This document shows positions 8,585 through 16,244 of a DNA stretch of 34,771 nucleotides, in pieces. Below the pieces are notes generated by a model. The model had not been told where the DNA came from and did not search any database. It saw only the letters and a list, made by a program, of their open reading frames with translations. The DNA comes from Clostridium sp. CAG:762 (lineage in GTDB: Bacteria; Bacillota_I; Bacilli_A; RF39; UBA660): assembly GCA_000432575.1 (NCBI GenBank), contig HF996794.1, positions 1 through 34,771 of the forward strand, read 5' to 3'. The position numbers and the translations under genes are program-made. Every line of letters starts with the position of its first letter. Position 1 is the stretch's first letter.

Positions 8585-9424
8585 CTATTTAAAAAACTTA
8601 ATAACATCAATATTAAAGTAATTTAAAGCATAAATTGTCGCCAAAACAATAATTACTATAGTTAATATAACCAAAATAACCTTCCATACTATATTACTTT
8701 TCTTAGGTTCATCTAATTCACCATCACCAAAGAAATCTTTCTTAGAAAATGTATATGTATTACTATAAAAATCACTATCTTTCTCCTCTTTTTTATCCAT
8801 TTCCTTTATCTCATAATTTCTCTTTTCTTCTTCACTTACCGGTTTAGTTACCACTGTATTATCACTAGGTTTTAAATCTTCTAATATCTCCAAAGATAAC
8901 TTAGACGTATCACTCATAATTTGTTCAATAGTAGGATTCTCATTTAATCTTTTTGTTTGAAACTTATATTGTCTAGTCATTTCTAATTTATCTAACTCTT
9001 TTTGCTTTTCTTTCTCAAGCTTTTCATAATCTTCATTAGCCTCAAGAGAATTTAAAAAATTATAATGAGTGTTACTAATTTTCTCCTGAACTCCCATTAA
9101 TTTTTCACGCTCACCACGTGCCTTCTCTATTAACTCATTAATATCCCTAATCTTTTCTTCTTTTACTTCTTCTTTTCTCTCTATTATTTTATTTCTCTTA
9201 ATAACCATCGTATCTTCTAATTCTTTAAGTTTACGATACTCATCACGATTCGTGGCAATTTTTTTCAAAGTATTTATATCTATTTCATTAACATTACTCG
9301 AAACTGGCAATTTTTCATAATTTAAATAATTAGAACTAGATATACTATTATACATATTTTGATGCTTTGCACTTCTTGTTATATTATTTTTACTTTCATT
9401 ATATCTATCCATTCTACTAGCCAT
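8585..9424 (-). CDS. Tail-anchored coiled-coil protein of unknown function
   Basis: This 279-aa protein has no recognised enzyme motif. The N-terminal about 55 residues are Ser/Asn-rich and polar (MASRMDRYNESKN). The middle, about 60-175, is dominated by Glu/Lys/Arg heptad-like helices (coiled coil). An acidic linker follows, then a single membrane segment near residues 248-270 (VWKVILVILTIVIIVLATIY) with a very short C-terminal tail. This layout gives a large cytoplasmic coiled coil anchored by its C terminus. Start at ATG 9424 follows AGAGGTGG; the GTG three codons upstream belongs to that site. It is divergent from the ferredoxin gene. A weak hairpin and T-run follow the stop, directly before module copy A. 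A scaffold or envelope role is only inference. Confidence 0.7.
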   Translation of the reverse strand: MASRMDRYNESKNNITRSAKHQNMYNSISSSNYLNYEKLPVSSNVNEIDINTLKKIATNRDEYRKLKELEDTMVIKRNKIIERKEEVKEEKIRDINELIEKARGEREKLMGVQEKISNTHYNFLNSLEANEDYEKLEKEKQKELDKLEMTRQYKFQTKRLNENPTIEQIMSDTSKLSLEILEDLKPSDNTVVTKPVSEEEKRNYEIKEMDKKEEKDSDFYSNTYTFSKKDFFGDGELDEPKKSNIVWKVILVILTIVIIVLATIYALNYFNIDVIKFFK

Positions 9425-9485
9425 AGTAACCACCTCTTATTTACATATATCATACCATATTTTTATAAATTATAAAATATTTTTG

Positions 9486-9514
9486 TTGATTTTTAATAAT
9501 TTTATTTATATAAT
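9486..9514 (+). promoter_or_regulatory. Promoter of the ferredoxin gene
   Basis: TTGATT (9486-9491) and TATAAT (9509-9514) are separated by 17 bases. The AAGGTG ribosome site and ATG at 9535 follow at once. Confidence 0.65.
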
Positions 9515-9534
9515 TAGTATTGGAAGGTGTAAAA

Positions 9535-9726
9535 ATGAATTTTAAAGTTGATAAAGATACTTGCATCGGCTGTGGTGCATGCATAAATACTTGTGAAGAA
9601 GTATTTGACTATGACGATGACGGACTTGCTAAAGTTATTTCAAATAACATTACTGATGAAAGCATCATTGATTCAGCTACCGATGCCATGAATGCTTGCC
9701 CAGTCGGAGCCATTTCTAACGAATAA
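9535..9726 (+). CDS. Small single-cluster 4Fe-4S ferredoxin
   Basis: This 63-aa acidic ferredoxin carries a low-potential electron-transfer cluster in the cytosol. Cysteines are arranged as CIGCGAC, with the fourth ligand in ACPVGAI near the C terminus. Only one complete four-cysteine set is present, so it is the monocluster Bacillus/Thermotoga type rather than the 2[4Fe-4S] clostridial type. Start at ATG 9535 follows AAGGTG; an in-frame TTG five codons upstream is poorer. The gene is monocistronic, with its own promoter and a strong terminator whose distal arm overlaps the last codons of khpA. It could be an electron donor for the FTR-like protein encoded at 24390-24584, which is inference. 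Confidence 0.9.
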   Translation: MNFKVDKDTCIGCGACINTCEEVFDYDDDGLAKVISNNITDESIIDSATDAMNACPVGAISNE

Positions 9727-9727
9727 A

Positions 9728-9753
9728 GGATTAGCCAAACTAATCCTTTTTTT
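9728..9753 (+). terminator. Terminator of the ferredoxin gene
   Basis: GGATTAG (9728-9734) pairs with CTAATCC (9740-9746) and is followed by seven Ts. The right arm is also the khpA stop region; on the minus strand the same hairpin is followed by a weaker TTTATT tract, so it may act in both directions. Confidence 0.8.
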
Positions 9754-9988
9754 CTAAAACATTCAATTTAACATTAATATTATTTTGCATATATGAGCTT
9801 GCTTGTAAAATAGTTCTAATGGAATTAATAATTTTACCATCTTTACCAATTACTCTACCCATATCATCATTACTAACATAAGCATTAATAATAATTTGAT
9901 TATCTTCTTCATTTTCTTCTACTGATACTGCTTCAGTATTTTTTACTAATTTTAAGATAATTGCTTCCGTAAGTTCTTTTAATTTCAT
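9740..9988 (-). CDS. khpA: KH-domain RNA-binding protein KhpA
   Basis: This 82-aa single KH-domain protein has the RNA-binding loop as GRVIGKDGKIINSIRTIL, containing the GxxG signature (GKDG). KhpA binds RNA, usually with KhpB/EloR, and influences cell elongation and division in Gram-positives. It lies directly after rpsP with the coupled stop/start TAATG, the conserved rpsP-khpA (ylqC) arrangement. The usual downstream rimM-trmD-rplS genes are not here; a convergent ferredoxin gene follows instead. The N terminus (LKELTEAIILKLVKNTEAV) and length are typical of the family. Confidence 0.93.
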   Translation of the reverse strand: MKLKELTEAIILKLVKNTEAVSVEENEEDNQIIINAYVSNDDMGRVIGKDGKIINSIRTILQASSYMQNNINVKLNVLEKKD

Positions 9989-10251
9989 TACTTACTTCTC
10001 TTAGAATTATGGTATTTTTCCATAACTCCTGAGGCACTTAAAATATTTTTTGCAGTATCAGTTGGTTGAGCTCCCTTATTTAACCAAGATAAACATTTTT
10101 CTACATCTACTTTTGTTTCTCCTGTAAGTGGATTCAATGTTCCTAAATTATCTAGTACTTTACCATCTCTAGGACTTCTTGAATCTGCAACCACTAAACG
10201 GTAAAATGGAGCTTTTTTAGCACCCATTCTTGTTAATCTAATTTTAACCAT
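9988..10251 (-). CDS. rpsP: 30S ribosomal protein S16
   Basis: This 87-aa protein has the family start VKIRLTRMGAKKAPFYRLV followed by ADSRSPRDGK, and the normal S16 length. It binds 16S rRNA and is needed for small-subunit assembly. The first gene of an rpsP-khpA operon, it has a strong promoter 28 bases upstream and an AAGGAGG ribosome site. Its stop overlaps the khpA start by one base. In many Bacillota ffh precedes rpsP; here cotE is upstream instead. Confidence 0.97.
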   Translation of the reverse strand: MVKIRLTRMGAKKAPFYRLVVADSRSPRDGKVLDNLGTLNPLTGETKVDVEKCLSWLNKGAQPTDTAKNILSASGVMEKYHNSKRSK

Positions 10252-10278
10252 TTTTTCTTTTCCTCCTTCATTGCTTTA

Positions 10279-10307
10279 ATATTACTATATTTTTTAACAC
10301 TTGTCAA
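10279..10307 (-). promoter_or_regulatory. Promoter of the rpsP-khpA operon
   Basis: A perfect TTGACA (10302-10307) and TAATAT (10279-10284) are separated by 17 bases on the minus strand. Confidence 0.75.
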
Positions 10308-10328
10308 CTTTTTTTTGTTACACACTTT

Positions 10329-10350
10329 AAAAAAAGAAGATTATTTCTTT
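10329..10350 (-). terminator. Probable weak terminator of cotE
   Basis: On the minus strand AAAGAA and TTCTTT form a 6-bp stem just after the cotE stop, followed by a run of Ts (10329-10335). It is AT-only in the stem except for one G-C pair. Confidence 0.5.
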
Positions 10351-10352
10351 AG

Positions 10353-10895
10353 TTACTCTTCTTTCTTAATAAATGTTTCATCGACATTTTCCGTGATAGA
10401 TTTATCTACTTCATCATTATATTCTATATCATTTATATCATCCCAAGGATCCTCATCTTCTTCAATAGCAATCTTTACTTTAGTATCCCCAACAATTTCA
10501 ATACCAAGTTCTTTTTCAATATCAAAAACTATAGAATTTCCTTTAATCATGGCATTACTACAAGATGGTTGTTTTAAACTTCTAACAATAATGTCTTTGG
10601 TAGAAGAATCAGTTGTTTCCTTTTGATTAACATTGACACTCTCTGTGTAATTAATAGTTTTAGTACTAACTTCTGTTTTAGTATCATTATCATAAGAATA
10701 CCATATATTAACATCAAAACTACCATCTATGATAATCCTATCATTTTGTTCACTACCCTTAAACTTATTATTAATAACCCAACATCCTAAAACTGTCGTG
10801 GGTGTATTTTCTGTATCTATTGTATAGGTGTTTTTATAATACTTTTTCCCCTTTCCTATCACGGCTTTGGTAACTATTTCTTTATATAAAGACAT
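10353..10895 (-). CDS. cotE: Spore coat morphogenetic protein CotE
   Basis: This 180-aa homologue of CotE directs assembly of the outer spore coat from the mother cell side. The match runs through SLYKEIVTKAVIGKGKK, then TTVLGCWVINNKF (B. subtilis SSILGGWIINHKY), FDVNIWYSYDNDTKTEV (YDINVWYSYADNTKTEV) and LKQPSC. The protein ends in the typical acidic tail (EEDEDPWDDI onward). Start at 10895 follows a GAGGGGTG ribosome site and matches the family N terminus; an upstream in-frame start would add 12 unconserved residues. In B. subtilis cotE lies just upstream of mutS-mutL; here mutS lies about 5.5 kb away on the same strand, a loosened version of that neighbourhood. Its presence strongly implies sporulation in a Bacilli-like manner. 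Confidence 0.95.
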   Translation of the reverse strand: MSLYKEIVTKAVIGKGKKYYKNTYTIDTENTPTTVLGCWVINNKFKGSEQNDRIIIDGSFDVNIWYSYDNDTKTEVSTKTINYTESVNVNQKETTDSSTKDIIVRSLKQPSCSNAMIKGNSIVFDIEKELGIEIVGDTKVKIAIEEDEDPWDDINDIEYNDEVDKSITENVDETFIKKEE

Positions 10896-10991
10896 GTTAT
10901 CACCCCTCACTTTAATGTATGAATTTACCATAAAAAAAGTACCATTTTCTTGTTAATTAACTAGTTTTTTATACTATTTGAAATTTACATA

Positions 10992-11020
10992 TTTACAAAA
11001 CAAACATCCTATGATAAAAT
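10992..11020 (+). promoter_or_regulatory. Promoter of the DUF1292 operon
   Basis: TTTACA (10992-10997) and TAAAAT (11015-11020) are separated by 17 bases, 18 bases before the first ATG of a three-gene plus-strand operon. Confidence 0.55.
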
Positions 11021-11038
11021 TTTAATATAGGTGAGAGT

Positions 11039-11278
11039 ATGGAAAATAATAAATTTATCATAAATACCAAAGGGGGCATTTCATATATTGCTAATGTTAT
11101 CACATGTTTTAATATAGGAGATGATGAATACTGTTTATACAGTGTCCAAAAAGAAGACAAAAATTATGATGTTTATGTAGCTAAATTAGTCAATAATGAA
11201 CTAATAACCATCAATGACACAAAGGAACTAGAACGTGTTGATAAAATAGTTAAAAGATTAATACCAAATAATATATAA
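11039..11278 (+). CDS. DUF1292-like small protein (first of two)
   Basis: This 79-aa acidic/polar protein is built on the DUF1292 (YrzB-like) pattern. A short beta-rich segment leads to a 'decoded' centre DDEYCLYSV, then a second strand pair and a C-terminal helix (ELERVDKIVKRLI). It is recognisably paralogous to the next gene (compare NKEYVIYAV). The biochemical function of this family is unknown. A GGTGAGAGT ribosome site precedes ATG 11039. It is the first gene of an operon with a second DUF1292 protein 15 bp downstream and a tail-anchored coiled-coil protein after that. The usual aspartate/glycine-rich 'DE.G' start of DUF1292 is replaced here by NTKGG, so this is the more divergent copy. 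Confidence 0.7.
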   Translation: MENNKFIINTKGGISYIANVITCFNIGDDEYCLYSVQKEDKNYDVYVAKLVNNELITINDTKELERVDKIVKRLIPNNI

Positions 11279-11293
11279 TAAGGAGAAAATAAA

Positions 11294-11548
11294 ATGGAAG
11301 AAAAAGAAACATTTATCATGATTGATGAAAACGGCAATGAAAAAGAAGCTGAAATTATTACCATTATTGAAATTGATAATAAAGAATATGTCATATATGC
11401 TGTAAATAAAAATGAAGAAAGTGATAATATCTTCGCTTCTCGTATAATCAAAGATGAAAATGGCAACGATGTAATAAAATCAATAGAAAATCAAGAAGAA
11501 AAAAACAAAGTATTCGAGATTATCAAAGAACTACTTAGTAATTCTTAA
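11294..11548 (+). CDS. DUF1292 family protein (second of two)
   Basis: This 84-aa protein has a clear DUF1292 pattern: FIMIDENGNEKEAEIITIIE, then IDNKEYVIYAV and a charged tail helix. The family is widespread in Bacillota, small and cytosolic, with no established function. A strong AAGGAG ribosome site lies 15 bp after the previous stop. The tandem arrangement with its sequence-related neighbour suggests duplication and perhaps a heteromeric pair, which is inference. Confidence 0.82.
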   Translation: MEEKETFIMIDENGNEKEAEIITIIEIDNKEYVIYAVNKNEESDNIFASRIIKDENGNDVIKSIENQEEKNKVFEIIKELLSNS

Positions 11549-11566
11549 AAAAGTTGGTGAAAAAAT

Positions 11567-12916
11567 ATGAATAACGAAAATATATATCAAAGCTTTTTAA
11601 AAACAAATGTTGATAACAAATTATCATTCTTTAACATGCTAGATGAAAATCAAAAAAGCAATCTTTTTAATTGGTTAAGCGTAACATACCCAAATATGCT
11701 AAACGACTTAGTTAATAGCATGAGTCCCTTAAATATAAAAAATGTTGCAGAACAATTTGATGAACAAACAAGAATAGAATTCTACAAACATTTAAGCAAA
11801 GAACAACTAAGAGGCTATTACAATATTTTAGGTAATAAACAAGAAAAATATAAATTATTAAACATTTTAGATGACTTAAGAAATGAACTTGGTTTAGAAA
11901 ATGATAAAATAAATAATAACATTAATAACTTAAATGATAAAATAGTTAATTCAACAGAAATTATTGCCAATAAAAAAGAAGATACAAAAGAACAAAAACA
12001 AGAATTAAAAAATGTCAAAAAAGAGATAAAAAAATTAGAAAAAGAAAGAATCAAAACACTAAAACAAGCTTTAAAAAACTATCAACCTAGCCCACTTGAT
12101 AAAATAGGCTTCATATCCAAATACAAAAAAAACAAATTAAAAGAAAAAATAACTAGATATAAAGAATTAGGAAAAGAAATTGATTACAAAAAAGAAGAAA
12201 AAAGTGTCATTGAAGAAAATATTCAAGATTTACAAAAAGAAATAAGAAAAGAAGAATTTAATATTAAAAAATATGAATATGAAAGCAAAAAGCAATACAT
12301 TACCATTGGTAATAATCTCATAGCAATTAAAAATATTTCTTCTCTAGAAAAAAGGGCTTTAGGTATGCAACTATACCACAAATTATGTAATCATAATGAT
12401 TTAGTAATGGAAAGACCTAATAATAAGGTAAAAAACACTACTCAAAAAGTAAATGAAATTAAACAGATTGAAGAAAAAAAAGTAGAACCAACAAAAGAAG
12501 TTAAGCAAGAAACTGTCAAAACCACAAACACACAAAAATCACAAATTAAACAAGAAATTTCTAATGATACAGCTAAACAGTTTGCGCAAATAAAAACATC
12601 TATGGACTTTCTACACCAAATTGGTATTAAGTTTGTTATGGAAAATGTTAATATTCCACCTCAAAATAATACTAACTTATTAAATAATCCTATTGCTAAA
12701 AAAGATGCTAATACTATTATATCTATAACCGAAATAATTAAAGGATATGGTAATTACTTAAATAGTTTAGATGCTAGTAACATTGTTATCCCAGAGCAAA
12801 CAAATGCTGTAGTTAGAACTAGAACTAAAGGATATGTTGATTTTACATTAGTCGTGGCATTTACTTTGACAATTATAATAACTTCCCTATTTCTTGGAGC
12901 ATTACTAGTAAAATAA
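11567..12916 (+). CDS. Large tail-anchored coiled-coil protein, unknown function
   Basis: This 449-aa protein shows four visible parts. Residues 1-95 are helical repeats (FFNMLDENQKSNLFNWL, then EQTRIEFYKHLSKEQLRGY), loosely like the alpha-solenoid repeats of MgtE-N-type domains. A long Lys/Glu/Asn coiled coil covers about 105-240, and a Lys/Thr/Gln-rich variable linker about 280-335. Before the end, residues 340-410 form a helical segment followed by one membrane span (about 425-447, TLVVAFTLTIIITSLFLGALL). The bulk would be cytosolic with the C terminus in the membrane. No known family was recognised. It ends a three-gene operon with two DUF1292 proteins and is followed by a strong bidirectional terminator. 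Its architecture parallels the protein at 8585-9424. Confidence 0.7.
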   Translation: MNNENIYQSFLKTNVDNKLSFFNMLDENQKSNLFNWLSVTYPNMLNDLVNSMSPLNIKNVAEQFDEQTRIEFYKHLSKEQLRGYYNILGNKQEKYKLLNILDDLRNELGLENDKINNNINNLNDKIVNSTEIIANKKEDTKEQKQELKNVKKEIKKLEKERIKTLKQALKNYQPSPLDKIGFISKYKKNKLKEKITRYKELGKEIDYKKEEKSVIEENIQDLQKEIRKEEFNIKKYEYESKKQYITIGNNLIAIKNISSLEKRALGMQLYHKLCNHNDLVMERPNNKVKNTTQKVNEIKQIEEKKVEPTKEVKQETVKTTNTQKSQIKQEISNDTAKQFAQIKTSMDFLHQIGIKFVMENVNIPPQNNTNLLNNPIAKKDANTIISITEIIKGYGNYLNSLDASNIVIPEQTNAVVRTRTKGYVDFTLVVAFTLTIIITSLFLGALLVK

Positions 12917-12956
12917 AAAGTACCTCATTCAACATTAAACATGAAGTACTTTTTTG
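12916..12956. terminator. Bidirectional terminator between convergent genes
   Basis: AAAAGTACcTCAT (from 12917) pairs with ATGAaGTACTTTT (from 12941) around a 12-nt loop, with a T-run on the plus strand and an A-run that serves the minus strand. It ends the DUF1292 operon and the minus-strand gene at 12967. Confidence 0.8.
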
Positions 12957-12966
12957 TTTTATTATT

Positions 12967-14682
12967 TTATTTATTATAATTCTTTATTATTATCTCAGCG
13001 ATTTTAAGAGCAATTTTATTCTTATTCTCAACCAACCATTTAGCATCTTGCATATTATCACGATAGCCTAATCTAATCAATATACCATTATTGGTTTTTT
13101 TAGGATTAACCTCATTAATATTATTACCTGATGTATTTGTATAAATAAGTTTCTTGGGATTAGTTCCATAAATTGAACTTAATCCATTATGTAACTTTAC
13201 TGCTAAAGGTGCTACATTAGAATTAGTGGCATAGACAAATGTTGATATACCATGTGTATTACCATCATCACTAGTACTACTTAAAGTTAAAGTTAAGTCC
13301 ACTTTCTCACCATCATTATCAAGTATAACCGTAATATTATTTTTTTTCAATTCATTTTGAATAATATTAGTAATCTCACCTATAATAATTTTATCACTAG
13401 TATATGAAGAACCTGTAATACCTACTTCTTCATTTTTTGAAGCTCTAAGATTTATTTTTATTTCCTTAGTTTTAGCCTTATATTCAAATACTGCAACATC
13501 ACTATTAAAATGATTCTTAGAAATAGCTATAGCCTTTATTGTTACATCTTTTTTTATCTCAATTGGACTATCAAACTTTAAACTATTTTCACTAGGAGTT
13601 GAACCATCGATTGTATAATATATTGTAGCACTTTTGGTTTCACTAGATAAAGTAATCTTTGTCCCAATAGTAACTTCTCCACCAGGAACATCAGTTTTAA
13701 CTTCTTTAGCCTTCTCTTTAGTACCTGTTTTAAAACTTAATACTCTCTGATTACTAACACTATTATCTATTTTATTATAAGCCATTACCTTTAAAACATA
13801 AGTTGTATTTTCTTGCAATTTAGAAATATCTACAATACATGACATTTCAGTTGTTTGTTTAAGGAAAGGCATTTTATTATCCATAGTATGAATACTTACC
13901 TCATACATATCAGCATTCTCTCCGCCTGAAAAACTGACTTCAAAATCATCCCACGGAATTGTTGAATTATGTTTTATACTATCTATATAAACTTCACCTA
14001 TTTCAGGCAAACCTACCGTAAATTCATAAGAACTAAGTTCTATATTATCATATACTAAACTAACTTTATATTTACCTAAATTATTACTATAATAATTGCA
14101 AGGAATTATCATTTTAGAACTATCTACTTCTAATTTAATAATTTCCTCTTCTCCTTTACTAAGTATTAAATAATATCCTTCCATTTTAGATTCGTCTATA
14201 TCAATTCTGACAGATAAATCCTCATCAGTTCCAATATCATTTATTTCATTTACTTGTAAAGATGGTAAAGACCAAGTAACATCTAAGTTATTAGCGGCTT
14301 TTAATTTATTCTTGTTTTTATCAACCGCCTGAACTTTAATTGTAATTTCGTCATTATACTCAACATTAAGATCACTTAAAACAATACTAGTTTCTTTTGT
14401 TTCAACTTCTTTAATCAATTTATTATTACTGTTATAAACATATACTATATATTTTAAAGCATTTTTTGACTTTTCAAATGTAAGTTCGTTAAGCCTACTT
14501 TCAGACTTAATCTCTTGATTGAAAGATATTATTTTAAAATCTGTTAATTTTTCATCAACTTTATTCATTTTTTTTACAAAGAAAAAGGTAAGAAAACAGC
14601 ATAGCAAAAGAAATATAAAACTACAAAATATTATTATTCTCTTCTTTTTACTCATATTTTTAAAATAATTAATAATTTTCAT
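12967..14682 (-). CDS. Membrane-anchored surface protein with CHB_HEX_C-like repeat and a degenerate amidase_3-like domain
   Basis: This 571-aa protein has an N-terminal membrane anchor at about 15-36 and then about 300 residues of beta-rich, Fn3-like domains. A chitobiase C-terminal-like module covers about 334-402 (SATIYYTIDGSTP, KKDVTIKAIAISK). The C-terminal domain (about 406-571) follows the fold order of N-acetylmuramoyl-L-alanine amidase_3, ending ILIRLGYRDNMQDAKWL like the family 'vLVEvGFiSNpeea..L'. The zinc and catalytic residues are gone: INLRASK replaces the DPGHGG motif, LTLSSTS replaces the SIHxNA motif, and Arg replaces the catalytic Glu. It is therefore probably a cell-wall-binding pseudoenzyme. 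ATG 14682 follows GTGAGG; the GTG four codons upstream lies inside that site. The gene sits 18 bp after a surface-protein gene, likely one operon. Confidence 0.75.
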   Translation of the reverse strand: MKIINYFKNMSKKKRIIIFCSFIFLLLCCFLTFFFVKKMNKVDEKLTDFKIISFNQEIKSESRLNELTFEKSKNALKYIVYVYNSNNKLIKEVETKETSIVLSDLNVEYNDEITIKVQAVDKNKNKLKAANNLDVTWSLPSLQVNEINDIGTDEDLSVRIDIDESKMEGYYLILSKGEEEIIKLEVDSSKMIIPCNYYSNNLGKYKVSLVYDNIELSSYEFTVGLPEIGEVYIDSIKHNSTIPWDDFEVSFSGGENADMYEVSIHTMDNKMPFLKQTTEMSCIVDISKLQENTTYVLKVMAYNKIDNSVSNQRVLSFKTGTKEKAKEVKTDVPGGEVTIGTKITLSSETKSATIYYTIDGSTPSENSLKFDSPIEIKKDVTIKAIAISKNHFNSDVAVFEYKAKTKEIKINLRASKNEEVGITGSSYTSDKIIIGEITNIIQNELKKNNITVILDNDGEKVDLTLTLSSTSDDGNTHGISTFVYATNSNVAPLAVKLHNGLSSIYGTNPKKLIYTNTSGNNINEVNPKKTNNGILIRLGYRDNMQDAKWLVENKNKIALKIAEIIIKNYNK

Positions 14683-14700
14683 ATCATACCTCACTTAAAA

Positions 14701-16206
14701 TTATTTTTTCACTTTTATTACAGGACGATATCCTATTGTTTCGCTTATATTTGTTGCTTTGTATTCAGTGGTAGAATTACAAGAACTAAAAGTATTATAA
14801 GTAAAATCTTTATAACTATAGGCAGTACTTCCTCCATTAACAGAAGAATTTTTAGAGCCATATTTACAGCACGCTACTTCATGGCACAAATAAACTGTTT
14901 TCTTTCCTACCTCAGTACATACACTTGCAGTCTCTCTATCTATGTTATTAGAAAAACTAGATGTATACCAAGAATAACTATAATAACTTTTTGTAGAATC
15001 CAAACAGTCAATAACATCTTCAACGGTTTTTTCAACCCCACCTCCTGTTGCATAATAAACAGTAGACTCCTGATCATAATTACTAGCGGATCCAAATGGA
15101 TTAAATTTTAAGGCTCCCCATTCTCTTGAAATAGTGGCAGTTCTATCCCATAAATAACTTTGTCCCCCACTAACAGAACCATGTGGACCACCTGAATAAT
15201 TACCGTTAAATAAACCTACAGTCGTTACAGGTGTTGTGTTAACCTGATTCCATCCCTCATATAAAGTCCCATCTGCTTTACCTACTACTACGTAACTATT
15301 ATCAATATTATCCATTGTCCAAAATGAAGTGGCACTATCATTAGGTATATTTGTACTAAGTTCACTTTTATAAGGTACTCTAACATATCCATATGTCTCA
15401 TCATTTATCAAACATTCCGTATTTATTGAAGAATCAGTTAAAAATTCATTTACTTTAGTTTTAACGGTACTATTAGCCCAATAAGAAGAATTTATTGTAG
15501 TATATGGGCCGTATGAACCAGTACCATAATTTTCTGCTAAAACTAATGTTGTTGAAGTATCGTCTTCAGCTATTTGATACCATTTTTTACCAGCATATGT
15601 AATACTATTATCTTCATTTTTAGTAACTGCATCACACTTATTTCCAGAAATAGCTACATCAATAACTACTTCAAATGTTTTGTCTTGTAAATTATTTGAA
15701 TTATAAACAGTTCCATCTATATAAAATATCATCTTATAATAGGTTAATTTATCATTTATTTCACCTTCATATACCAAATACACATTATCAACATCTTTAT
15801 CAGTGAAATCAAATTCTGTTAATTCACTCCACGTTGCATTGTCAGTACTAGACAGTAATTTACCTTTAAAATATGAAACTTTAAATTCATTAGGTAATAT
15901 TTTAGGAGTTACCTGAATCAAAGCATATATTGGAGCATCTATTTTCTTTCTCACAGAAAAATCAATTATCTCTCCATCATTATAGTCTAAAACTGGTCCA
16001 ATATCAGTAGCCTTAAGGTCATTTCCTCCACTAAATTTAACATCGGCCATATCCTCTACAGTTATATTTACTAAAGGATTATTAGTACTTTGCCAACTAA
16101 AATATGCAAATGTTGTTCCAATTGAAACTAAAATTAAAGAAATAACAACACTTAATATAATATCTTTTAAAGTTAACAAAGATAATTTTTCTATAATTCT
16201 TTTCAT
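14701..16206 (-). CDS. Secreted or surface protein with SipW-type N terminus and GYRPVI C-terminal domain
   Basis: This 501-aa protein has an N-terminal hydrophobic segment (about 12-36) ending SIGTTFAYFSWQSTNN, the pattern seen in camelysin/TasA-like proteins processed by SipW-type signal peptidases. A beta-rich region follows to about residue 190. The C-terminal half is Ser/Thr/Tyr/Asn/Gly-rich and cysteine-containing (KWYQIAEDD, SYLWDRTA, YLCHEVACCKYG) and ends IGYRPVIKVKK, a close typical of a lectin-like domain in gut Bacillota surface proteins. Base composition is less AT-skewed than its neighbours because of Gly/Ser/Trp codons. ATG 16206 is preferred over the in-frame ATG at 16218, which overlaps the AGGAG site. 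It lies after the mutS terminator and is followed by the amidase-like surface protein. The ligand is unknown. Confidence 0.7.
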   Translation of the reverse strand: MKRIIEKLSLLTLKDIILSVVISLILVSIGTTFAYFSWQSTNNPLVNITVEDMADVKFSGGNDLKATDIGPVLDYNDGEIIDFSVRKKIDAPIYALIQVTPKILPNEFKVSYFKGKLLSSTDNATWSELTEFDFTDKDVDNVYLVYEGEINDKLTYYKMIFYIDGTVYNSNNLQDKTFEVVIDVAISGNKCDAVTKNEDNSITYAGKKWYQIAEDDTSTTLVLAENYGTGSYGPYTTINSSYWANSTVKTKVNEFLTDSSINTECLINDETYGYVRVPYKSELSTNIPNDSATSFWTMDNIDNSYVVVGKADGTLYEGWNQVNTTPVTTVGLFNGNYSGGPHGSVSGGQSYLWDRTATISREWGALKFNPFGSASNYDQESTVYYATGGGVEKTVEDVIDCLDSTKSYYSYSWYTSSFSNNIDRETASVCTEVGKKTVYLCHEVACCKYGSKNSSVNGGSTAYSYKDFTYNTFSSCNSTTEYKATNISETIGYRPVIKVKK

Positions 16207-16244
16207 TACTAAAATCATCTCCTATTCTATAAATAGATTACCAC

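Noticed and set aside
10913..10921. CATACATTA upstream of cotE as a sigma-E or sigma-K -10 box
   Set aside because: The implied transcript start would fall inside the ribosome site, and no convincing -35 lies at the right distance.
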